Program-made: the position numbers and the translations under genes
The notes under the pieces: model-generated
The model's database searches: none
Told to the model about the DNA's origin: nothing
Seen by the model: the letters and a program-made list of their open reading frames with translations, nothing else
In this document: in pieces, positions 35,106 to 47,100 of the stretch
How the letters are laid out: the number at the start of each line of letters is the position of its first letter
Numbering within the stretch: position 1 is the first letter of the stretch
Assembly: GCA_029168955.1 (NCBI GenBank)
Contig: JAPDOI010001490.1
Coordinates: 62,001-126,000, forward strand
DNA: 64,000 bases
Direction of reading: 5' to 3'
DNA from: Aplectana chamaeleonis
Taxonomy: Eukaryota > Nematoda > Chromadorea > Rhabditida > Cosmocercidae

Positions 35106-38100
35106 GAGTAGAATAGTAGCTACGAGAAATGGACATATATTAGGGTGAGTCATAAGTTCTTGGAATTTTTATTTTTGTTTTTTCTTAAACACAAGGTAAC
35201 AAATTTATTCAGAGTAAGAGCCATTACAGCGAACAACTTTCTGCCAACGACGAGCGAGACTTCGAATACCGTAGTCGTAGAATGAGCGCTGCTTCGATGC
35301 AAAAAATCGTCCAACTCGGTCCTCAAATGCTCTTCGGTCTTGCTGCTTTCCCTCAACCAGTGTTCGAGGCTTCTGAATAAATGGTAGTTCGATGGAGCAA
35401 TATCTGGACTGTAGGCTGGATGAGGGAGAGTTTCCAACTGCAGCTCCTTCAATTTTTCTTGAGTTTTTTTCGCTATGTGTGGGCGGCAGTTGTCCCAGAG
35501 CAGTAGGATCTGGTCACGTTTTCGTCCATTTTTCTCCGCGTTGATGACCATTTCCTCTAGTTCTTGGCAGACGTAGTCAGCATCTATAGTCTTTCCTGGC
35601 GGAAGTAATTTCCAGAACACAACTCCATCAGTGGACCAAAAAACGGTCAGTAGACTCTTTTTTCCGTGGATATCCCGACGTTGCACAGGATCTGGCGACT
35701 CAAAGGGCTTAAACCATTGCACAGACAGGTCAGGATTGTTATAGTAGCACCACTTCTCATCACATGTAATGATGCGACCAAAAAAACTTCCTTTGTGGTG
35801 CCGTTTCAGTAGTTCTTGACAAGTGGCCATCCTGCGATTCCTGTCGGTGTCGGATAAAGTGTGAGGAATCAAGGACAGCTTTTTCGGTCTCAGTCCCATA
35901 TTGTGTAGCTGGCGAACTGCGGTCGACTGCGAACTCCCTGTAAGCTGGGCGAGACCTCTGCTGTGAAGGTGCGGGTTTTTCTCCAGCTCATTCGCCGCCA
36001 ACGTGGGGTCGTGAATTCGTGGCCTTCCACATCTCGGCTTGTCCTTTAGAGAGCAGCTGCCGGAGCGAAACTTTTGATACCAGTTGTACACAGTACTGGC
36101 AGCAATTCGATACCTTCCTTCGTTGGCCCTTATTTCCTTAACAGTTTGAGCAGCTGTGAAACCTCTTTCGAAGTAGTGAAGAATCAGTACGCGAGCGTGC
36201 TCTTTTTCCGACATTTTACTGAGCCACGAATGGCGTTTCGAGGGCTGGCAGGTATTGACTAACGAGGTTTGATCTACCTGGCAAACAACCGCGCACGAGT
36301 GGCATTTGATCTATTCGCGAATTTTTGAAAAATTCCAAGAACTTATGACTCACCCTAATACATAAATTACACGAATGAGGAAACAAAAGTGAGTCAAATA
36401 GTTGATATAAAAATGGACCGGTTTACTACATTCAACTTGACCGGTTTACTACATTCAACCTAAAATGAACCGATTTATCCGATTTTATCCGGTTTTATCC
36501 GATTTTACGCAAATTTTATCCGTTTTATCCGGTTTTTATCCGATTTTTATCCGTTTTATCCGTTTTCATCCGATTTTATCCGATTTTATCCGTTTTATCC
36601 GATTTTATCCGATTTTATCCGATTTTATCCGATTTTACGCAAATTTTATTCGTTTTATCCGATTTTGCGCAAATTTTATCCGGTTTTATCCGTTTTTATC
36701 CGATTTTATCCGATTTTATCCGATTTTTATCCGTTTTATCCGTTTTTATCCGATTTTATCCGAATTTTCGACCCTTCGGATAATGGTTCGATTCAGATAA
36801 TGCCGATTTTTAATTTCCCGGATATTGGTTCGATTCAGATAATGCGTATTTTCAAATTTTCGGATATCGGATTATCCGAATCTCGGATATCCGGTCGGAT
36901 ATCCGAAATGGAGTGATTCGGATACTAAGTATAGAGAGCAGCACATGCGACGGCCGCTGCAACGCACGCCGGCAGCATGGGCCGCCATTCTTATTCGAAC
37001 ACACTTTACTCAAAATTCGTCCGAATGAAACGACACGGTCGGCGTGCGTGTCGAGCAGTCGTCACGAGGGCATTTTTCAGATGACCCTTCCCACAACTCG
37101 GATACAGCTGATGGGGATATTGTTGACAATTCGTCTGATAATCCTGCTAATCGATTCACAGGTCCGAGAAATGTCTTCGCGACGGCCGATCGAACCCTCG
37201 CGGACCGCATGGGCAGGCAGTCTCATTTGGACAAACAGTATTTCTTGAGTTACCTTCTACTCGAGATTCCATTCCACAGACCCCGAAGAGCTGGCCGTAC
37301 GTGGCCGAGGTCGCGCTGCTTGTCTCCTACTTCAACCTAATGGCGTAGGAACGATACAAAACCCGTCAGGATTCATCTCCGACGGCGTGCATGAACGCAT
37401 ATGAGGACGAGAGGGAGCCGCTTCGTGACCTGCTTGCGAAGCGTCAGCAGGATCCAGGTTGGCAAGAACCGAAAAATACTCACCCCTCCCCCCTCATGTG
37501 GTCAGTCCGCACCTGAAAATTCCGAAAACTGTAACGACCCTCCAGAGACGCTCATACGACAAGGACATCAAAACTGAAACTTACGGGTGGGGGGAAACTC
37601 GAAGAGTGCTAACAGCGAATGGCGTTTTTTCGGAAATATTTTTTGCTGCACCATCTTGCATATTACGCATGCTTGATAAACTGTATTATGAATACAAGGG
37701 TGCAATTATTATAGTGAGATCTTGCTTTATTGATGAGGTCGTTTTCAAGTGATAATTTTCAAAGAAGAATACGAATTCGCCTCCACTCGGGCGAAGAATA
37801 TGCGAGATTGACCAAAGGTGATACAACAATAATGTGAAGCGTCGAGGCCTCGCGCCCTTTCCGCAATAGTGTCCGGGTTAGCACCCTTTCTGAGCCAGAG
37901 GGCCGTTGCGGCGCAGGGCCCTCCGACGTTTTGGGAGAGAGGGAAATGATGAGGAGAGCCGATGAAACATTTGAATCGATGTTTCAGCGCTTGCGCCGCT
38001 TTCAGATTAGGGCGCGTTAGCTACATCGCCATACAAACTTAATGTATAATTATTTCAGAAGCTTGAGAGGCTGCGAGAAAAAACTACGTGCAGATTCTCA

Positions 38101-41100
38101 CACAGTCCCATTACCTCGAAGTATAGACACTTAATGGTTCGAAATTCTATTGCTCGAGGGGCTCCACCCGTTGGATAGTTATGGCAAAAACCCTGCGATT
38201 TGCCAACGTGGCTTGCCAACGTCCACCACCTTACCTCGTCTAAACTCCTGTGCATCAGTCGGATTGGGATGTGAAACTGTGATAATTTATGGGAATTTCT
38301 ATGCGGAACTCAACCTCTTTTTCTGAAATTGAAATTCCTTTTCTTAATGGGGGTCGTACGTCTTATAGTGGTTTTTTTTGAGATGAAGTACAGCGAAATA
38401 CCGCCTAAAAGGGGAATAGAAACAGTTGATTGGATTTGGTTTGGAACTGGTCCTTCGCAGGTTGTAAACAGTTGCAGTTCCGTTTCTAATTCGTGGTAAC
38501 CACTTTTCTACAAATTTTACAATGTTTTTGTTTCTTTTCTCAATTATTTTTATATTTTTTCCTCCCGAATAAATTACGATCGCCCCTCCAACTTTTGTTT
38601 TGTCCCCGAAAATTTTTACGACCCTCCCCTACCACCATACAGGCCATAAAACGGTCAAAGTCTCACCGTCGACTGCGTACCACGCGCTGCGCGACCGCAC
38701 GCGCGTCGGAAACAGACGAGTTTTGGCCGCCGCGCGACGAGTTCCGGCCGCCGCGCGACGTTTCGGCCTCCGCGCTGCGGCCGAAACTCGTCGCGCGGCG
38801 GCAAAACTCGTCTGCTTCCGACGCGCGTGCGGTCGCGCAGCGCGTGGTACGCAGTCGACGGTGAGACTTTGGCCGTTTTATAGCCTGTAGCTTCGTTGGG
38901 TGGAGCCATGTACTCCACCAATCTTCACCCCAGGGAAGAAGGAGTGAGGAACCTTCACCATTGGAAAAACCGGTGACAACCGGTGAAACGCCCCGAAAAA
39001 AATGAAGGTGACCCAACACTCATGCAAGTCATTTTCAAGATTGAGTGGGTGTCACTGCTGGTTTTTCGGTCATAACTTTTTTACCCTAGAAGATATCCCC
39101 TCGGCGAAGGTTGTTTTCGGAATCCCCATAAAATTCTACATCTGATAGCGTTTTCAGTTTCCAAAAATACGTTACCATTCTACCAGCCGATTCTAGTTTA
39201 TGAAGTGCATTTTTTTTTTTCGCCTGAATATATCGGTTTTTCGTCCATAACTTCTTTGTGCTTGGAGATAGACTTTTGGTGAAGGCTGTTTTCAAAATCT
39301 CGATGGAATTCAAGTGGTGTTTCCAGTTTGGAAAAATATCTTCTCGATCCTTCAACCTAAATCATTTTACGAAACACCGGTTTTTCGCCTATAACTCTTC
39401 ACCCGTTGAAGATAGGGTTCCGGTGACGGTTGTCCTTGAAATCTACGTAAAGTTCTGCGTCGAATGACATGTCGGGTTCCTAACTTTGCTTGCTCCATAA
39501 GCCAGCCAGGTCGGTGGAGCCGAGCCCCATAGTTATCTCCATAGGGTGCTCTCGCCTCTATGGTGTAAGTGGGAGAAGCAAAGTTCTCCTAGAGCCTACA
39601 ACGGGGCTCGGCTCCACCGACCTGGCTGACTTATGGGGCAAGCCAAGTTTGGAACCCGATATGTCATTAGACGCAGAATTTTACGTAGATTTTAAGAACT
39701 ACCTTCACCAGGACCCTATCTTCAACTACTAAAGAGTTATAGGCGAAAAACCGGTGTTTCGTAAAATGAATCAGGCTGAAGGATCGTTCACCAGAGGTCT
39801 ATCTCCAAGCACAACAAAGTTATGGACGAAAAACCGATAATGTCAAGCGAAGAAATTGCACTTTATAAATTGAAATCGGCTGGTAGAAGGGGAACGTATT
39901 TTTTAAAACTGAAAACGCTATTCGATGCAGAATATTTAAGGGGATTCCGAAAACACCCTTCACTAGGGGGCTATCTTTCAGTGTAAAAAAGTATCTTTCT
40001 CACCATGAAAACATTATTCAACGCAAAATTCCACAGAGACTTTGGAAACAGCTTCGTTCAAAGATTCGTCTTAAAGAGCAAAAATTTTATGAGCGAAGAA
40101 CGGGTAGTTTTTCAAAAATTGCTTGGAAAATTTTTCCGAAAAATTTTGACTCCAAGACAGCTCAAAAGAAATTTTTCATTAACTAAGCAGATCATTTTAT
40201 TGAGAATAGTTAATTTCAAGAGGAGGTCATCAAACGAAAAAAATGCTTCAAAATTAATGATCAAAAAGAAAAATATAATGAATGCAAGAAAAAGAGGATT
40301 GAGAAAACGTCAAATTTTGAAGTTGCAAGTCTATAGGGAACCTTCACCATACCCCACTCAGGTATCCTAAACAACCTTCACCTCTCGGACCGCTGTCTCC
40401 ATCCCAACGAAGCTATTTATGCCTACCACTCGTTGGCGACCTATCCATACCTGCTGGATCCTGAGCGTCAGGCCACACAAGACCCGAAGCACTTGATAAT
40501 CTATTTTTTTAGTAATTTTGTCATGTTGCTGTAATATTTGACATGAAGCTTTTCAAATATGGATAAAACCGAAAGCAATGCAGCTAGGCAGAGAGTTCCC
40601 CGTGCAGAGTGAGGTTGCGTCTCTACGCAATGGGGACCGCATCCGCTTCGGATCGCCTCTGGCCCGACGCTTTGCGCGAAGGACGCGGAGCGGCTCCCTG
40701 CTCTGCTCATAAGCGTTCATACATGCTACCCCTAACTCGTCTTTTCGAGTTTTATTTCGCTCCCGCGCCACTAGGTTGGATCAGACGGCACACAGTGCGG
40801 CCGTACGCATCTGATGCAAGCCAGGTGCCCGCGGCCTGCGTAATCTTGAACAGATATTAGCTGTGCTCTTCACAAGCCGTTGAGCTTAGGCAGAACACGA
40901 ACGTGCCTCTCTTGCTCTCCGGATGAATACGTCCCCAATCAAATACAGAGGCTATTGAAATCAGCTTCTCAGATGGACAAGACAGCTGGACCATAGGTCA
41001 ATGGCGGGTTCAACAACATCCACCCAGCGATGCAAGCCAAAGGCTTGAGAACCGTTCAACGTAAAGGCGTTGACACCGGGCCAATGGCCGGTCGACAGAC

Positions 41101-44100
41101 ATCACATGCGGGGTGGATACTAGAGTGAGGACCGAATATTCGAGTTCGAATAAATATTCGAATTTTTCGAACGAATTTTTATTCGAACATTCGAATATTC
41201 GAAAAGTGTGAATATTCGAATATTATTCGAATTCAACTATCCGGGAAAGGTGAATATTCGAATATTATTTGAATTCGACTATTCGGGAAAGGTGACTATT
41301 CGAATATTATTCGAATTCGACTATTCGGGAAAGGTGAATATTCGAATATTATTCGAATTCGACTATTCGGGAAAGGTGAATATTCGAATATTATTCGAAT
41401 TCGATTATTCGCAGAGGTGAATATTCGAACGTTATTCCAATTTTAATACCCGAGCTGGTTTAACAAAAAATATGAAAATCAGCTCTAATGTATGGAGGAA
41501 TCGATATACCTTTCAAGACTGATGTCAGTCTCTTCATTACTCCATTATTCCATTTTCCCGAACGCAAGAACTAATTTTTTTCCTCACACCGTCTGATGAG
41601 GCTACTAGGGCGGTTCTAACAGGGGGAGCCATATGGCTATCGCACTTGGCCACTCCCATTTTCCATGCCGCTGGGCAATGATAACACCAACCATAGCTTC
41701 GTTGGGTGGAGCCATGTACTCCACCAACCCTCACCTCTGGGCAGGTGAAGGGGAAACCTCCATCATTGGGAAAATTGGGAAAACCGGTGACAACCGGTGA
41801 AACGCCCCAAAGCACAGGAGGAGATGGGAATACGTTGGGGTGGGGTTTATCCCTCCGTTGACCAATCACCCACGTCTTAAGGGGTGGAGAGACGTCTGTC
41901 GATTGGCCGACGGAGCAATAAACTCCGCCCCGTACTCCGATCTCCCCCCAGTACGCGCCCCGAAAAAGAATGAAAGTCACCCAACATTCATGCAAGTCAT
42001 TTTCAAGATTGTGTGGGTGTCACTGCCGGTTTTTCGTCCATAACTTTTTTGTGCTTGGAGATAGAATTTTGCGTCAACTTGTGCTTCCAGTTTGGAAAAC
42101 TATTATCGATCCTTCAGCCTAATTCATTTTACGAAACACCGGTTTTTCGCCTATAACCCTTTAACCTGGTGAGGGTTGTTTTTGAAATCTACGTAAAATT
42201 CTGCGTCGAATGATCCTAACTTTGCTCGCTCCATACTCTGAGAGGATCCCCCGCGATCTTTCACGGATAGAATCTCCGGTTTCTGGTAGGGGCCGAGAGG
42301 ATTCTAGCATGGGGCTATCGCGGAACGATCGCGAAATTCTGCCAGTCTCAAACCGAGAGTGTACCGCGTTCGTTCATCGATGCTCCCACGATGCTCTATA
42401 GCAAAACCGCGAAGAGTCGAGCCTGGGCCTATCACGGAACGATTGCGAGATCCTACCAGTTTCAACCTGAGGGCGAATCGCGTCTATACATTGTACGCAT
42501 TCGGGGTATTACATCGCGGATCCGCGACGAACCGAGCTTGGAATTATCGCGGGAAGATCGCGAGATTCTTCCAGCCTTCTGATGGTACCGCATCCAGGCC
42601 CTCTCGATGTTTCACCCGAGCGAGTGTTGCCTATCAGATCAACACGAAGCTATAAGGCATTGCCCTCGCCGCATTTCGCGCTGCTTTACAAATCTGCACA
42701 ACATCTCTGAGAGAACTGGCCGCTGTAGTACCGCAATCGTGCCGCAGTCCCCATAGTTCCGCAGTCGTACCGCAATGACGATGCAGTGGGCTCGCACTTG
42801 TGTCAAATACCCCAATAGCGCCGCAATGATTGCGGTACTATTGCGGAGCTACTGCGGGAAAATTACAGTGCTGCTGAAACCAGCCTTGCCATTTATCGAT
42901 TCACTCAACCCGGCTTGCCACGCTTCTCATTCACTCGTCTTCGTCTTTCAGTTCTGCTGGAACGAAAGCGTGTCTCTTGCTTTTCTCAAAAATCATTACC
43001 TCTCTATTAGGGAAACACTGACACATGAATCCTCCTCAGTCTTATAAGGGTTTATGTTGACAAAGTTTTGAATCATTTTTTCTCGTGAAAGTTTAGAATA
43101 ATTTTTTGAGCTTAAAGTCTCAGTCCAACCTCAGGGGTAGAATTTGATATTAAAATCCGCCCACCGTGAATAGCAACCCTGCTAAGCGCGAAATCTCAAT
43201 TCCATCAAATAAGTGAGAAACTACAGGTAAAAGGTCGGCTCCGCCCCTAATACCCTAAAAACTTAATTAGGCGTTTTGCTCCAAATAGAGAACTAAAATC
43301 TTCGTGAACGGAAAAGTCGGTTTGTATGGCAATGCTCAAAGGCAAAACGTACAATAGCAGAACTCTGGGTTCCCTTTCCGGGATGGTGTGCGCGGTTAGG
43401 GTTTTGGGGGTATCGTGGGCGGGGTCGACGTTTTCCCTGTAGTTTCTCACTTATTTGAGCGAATTGAGCCCCTGACGTTGGACTGTGCCTTCAAGAAGCT
43501 TTTTGAGTTTTGAACTTTTGAGTTTTCTGAGCACATTCGACCACACTTCCCTGAATTCACAAACCTGAGTTCTATAATATGCGCATTCTGTGTGAAGCCG
43601 AGGTCCCATAGTTCTCTCGCGTGTGTTTCCAGGTATAAGCGGATTTTTTTCTAAACTTTTCAGAGGCTGTGTCCACGATAGAAAGCCGTATTCTAGTTTT
43701 CTATGTTTTTCAGTAGGCAAGTTCTCGATGTAGAGGATAATTGGGAAACGTCCCTATAGAACTTTTGAAAGCCGAATAAAAAAGTTCTTTAAAAAAAACC
43801 ATGTATTTACGCCTGTTGGTGTGTTTTGCGCCCTGCAGACAAAACGTCAGACTAAACGTCGCAAATTGTTTTGAGCTTTGAAATTGTTAGGTAAGTGACT
43901 TTGCTTTCTGTTTCGTGTACTTGAAACTCTTGAAAAAATAAGAAAGTTGAATGCTCATGTTTGGATCTTACAATTTCCCGGAATGAAGAGTACTCAAAAA
44001 TGCGGCAACAGTTCCTTTATTACTAGAAACTATGGACAACTGCCATATGGCTTGGGCGGGGTGATCCAATGGGCCGACTGGTTCACGAGATTTTTACACG

Positions 44101-47100
44101 ATTCCTGGCCGTTTTTCGAATTACTTCCATCCCTACTATTCTCAGAAGGACCCAAAGCTTACTTTTCTGCAAAAAACGGGCAATTTTCTCATCGTGAGCA
44201 CTGCCTTTAAATTGGATTTTGAGAAACGAATGACCATCTTACTAGCGAAGTTTACAAAGCGTAGATCGGATCTGCGGAAACGAAACGTAATGCCAGTATC
44301 TCTTGTACATCTATAGTAAAACTTTGCAGTACCACGCCCCAAGCTGCTGGTTCCAAAAAGTTCATTCATTCATTCATTGAGTACGTCGTATAAAACAGAC
44401 GCTAGAAGAAGTCGCGAAATTTCAGAAAACAATACGAATTACAAGCATATCTAAGACTTCAGTAAAATTTTAGCCATTCCCCGTTTAAATGACATCGTAA
44501 ACCTGGCAGTGAGGGTGGTTTTCCCCACGCGCAGATACGATGACCCCACTGAGTTATGAGCTTTGCTAAAATTTCACGATAAGGTAAGGGGATTTCAGGA
44601 GGTATTTGGGATGTTTTGAAAAAGAAATCAGATATGCTCAAAACTTTTATGTAAGGGTATTCTAGGGTGCCGAAAACGAATCTGGGGTCTGTTTGTCGAA
44701 ATGGTAGAAGTACACCTTCTATTAGAAGTACAACTCTAAATGAAGTACAATACCGCCGCTATCCAAGGGAAAAAATGGGAAAAGTGGGCAACTAAAGCGT
44801 CTTTCGACCCCAACACGCCTCAAAGTGCTCCGTTTTTAATTTCGAAAGGACCAAAATTGCTTGTTGCTCATACAATTGCTCATACAACTCTGATAAATAT
44901 TGCCGCGACTCTGCCGCAACTCCTTCGGTTTGGCGCCTGCTGGAGGAGTCGCGGGGGAGATGCGGGGCAGAACCGCGGACTATTCTTCATTCACCGAATC
45001 GCGGTAGGGTCGCGCAAAAGTCCTGAGGGAGTCGCGGTAGATTTGCGAACGCTTGACACACGAAGAAGTCGCGGCAAAGCAGCGGAAGAGTTAAGGGTCG
45101 CTGGAGGGTTGCGGGACAGTCCGGGATCACGGTGGAGTCGCGGGGCAGTAGCGAAAGAGTCGCGGCAATTGTTCTCTGAGAAAGCGCCACATCGCCATAT
45201 CTCGCTTCGAAATTGACGAAATAAATTTTAGGGGTAGTTTCCGTGGTCCTCTCAGTGAGGCAAATGTAGAGAGCCATTGCAACTCCCGTATCCTGTTGGA
45301 AAATGTGTATTTCCTTCTAAAATTCACGATGCCTTTTAGTCTGTTGAGCACAGCGAGGCACCGCCCTGCAATTTAAATAATCCATAGATCCTAAAGTACG
45401 ACCAAAAATACGCCGCGAAGCGGCGTGGGTGTGCACCTTGTGAAAATATATTCCGCCTTGAAAAATAATGTTGCTCTCAAATGTCGCAAAATATTATCAC
45501 ACTATCGACTAGATCGCAACATGCCGTACATTTCAGCGTTTTCGAAATTGAAAACGGAGCACTTTGAGGCGATTTGTGGTCGAAAGACTGTTTAGTTGCC
45601 CACTTTGCCCATTTCGCCCATTTTTTCCCTTGGATAGCGGCGGTATTGTACATCTAAAATAGAGGCCTGTGGATTAGAAGTGCATTTACCCCTAAAAGAG
45701 AAAATCCGGTATATTAATTAGGTGTTGCAAGCGAAGGGTTTACTCTTCTTCGGTAGCTACTCCCACAAGTTGCCTTCATTAATTCGAATATTCACTCCAC
45801 TAGGATGATGCCAAGTCTATTCACTCTCTGGTCCCTTACCAAAGATTTTCTCACTTTGAGACGACACCCACCGCGTCGCTCGTTGCTGTAAATATGCACT
45901 AGGCCTCACGAAGGCATTTTTCAGACGAGCTGACCGACGACTGAGAGGCAGCTAACTGGAATATTGTTCCGAATTGGGCTGATATTCGTGGTAATCTATT
46001 CACGAATCCAAAAAACCTTCGCGGCGGCCGGTCAACATGCCCACCGGCCGCGTGGGCAAGCAGTCTCATTCGGATAAACCTGAATTACTCTGTGGAAGCA
46101 ATACAAATTTTATTAATTCTACTGTGACAAAAAAATTGAGTGTAATCGTTCCATACCAAAAGTAAATAGACTTTCAAAATAGACACAAGTTCATCGGAGA
46201 ATAGATATGTAGGAACAAATAGCTGCATGTAATATCATGTAGCTGTGCTTTCTCGTGAACTATAGTGCCAACGTAACTACACAGCACGTATTCGTGGTTT
46301 AGGCAGCCGATTCTTTGGCGTCTAGTGTGTGGGTATTGCTACTGAAAGTGAATTAAATCTATGGGCCACAGGAAGATACTTTATTCAGTAGAGATTGTGT
46401 AAGAATCAAGAAGACGTGGCCAATAATGACTTAGTGATAGCAGAAATGGGTTGGAAACAAAATTATAGGCTCAGCAGGAGCGCCAAAGCTGAGACGAAGG
46501 CGCTATTGCGGTACGATTGCGGGGCTATTGCGGCAAGGTCGTGGCTGCCCGCAATCGTACCGCAATCGTGCCTCTGCGGTGCCGGCCGGCACCGCAGAGG
46601 CACGATTGCGGTACGATTGCGGTACGATTGCGGGCTATTCTCTCAGAGATGAGAACGCGGGAGCGGGGGGAGACGATCACGGTAGCATCGCGGATCGCGA
46701 GTGCACCACGGTATTAGCGCGGTAAACCTCTCAACGATCGCGGTATTATCACGGTATGAGAACGAGAATGTCAACGGATGAGTCGATTGGGTAACTATCG
46801 CAAAACGAACGCGAATCACGGGAGCATCACGGTACTAGCGCAAAAGATTCTCTCAGAGTAAGCCAGACAGGTCGGTGGAGCCGAGCCCCGTTGTTGGCTC
46901 CAGTAAAACTCTGCGCCTCTCTTTTAAAGGCAGCGTTCACGATGATTTTCATCCGCGAGTTTTTCACATAAAACAATGCGCTGGCCTCCAAGTGTTACCA
47001 AAATTACGAAGAAATGGCGAGAAACGCATTAAAACGTCGTATTTCAGTGACATTATTCCTTAACATGGGCCAGTTGTCCGGTCGGATAAACATGTTAATG

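Noticed and set aside
34276..35153. Three long minus-strand open frames of Cys-Val repeats
   Set aside because: They are translations of the CA/TG microsatellite in all three frames, with no unique sequence.
36465..36916. Open frames of IRFYPILSDF-type repeats
   Set aside because: They are produced by the TTTTATCCGA minisatellite; no start context or splice sites suggest a gene.
38493..39019. Several Arg/Ala-rich frames on both strands, also at 20035-20500
   Set aside because: Both sites are the family B palindrome, which reads similarly on both strands.
41208..41420. 70-residue frame with a 14-residue repeat
   Set aside because: The 42-bp minisatellite unit happens to be a multiple of three; no gene context.
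41537..41995. 152-residue minus-strand frame
   Set aside because: Lies in a family E copy; no known domain and no conservation of the frame in the other copy.
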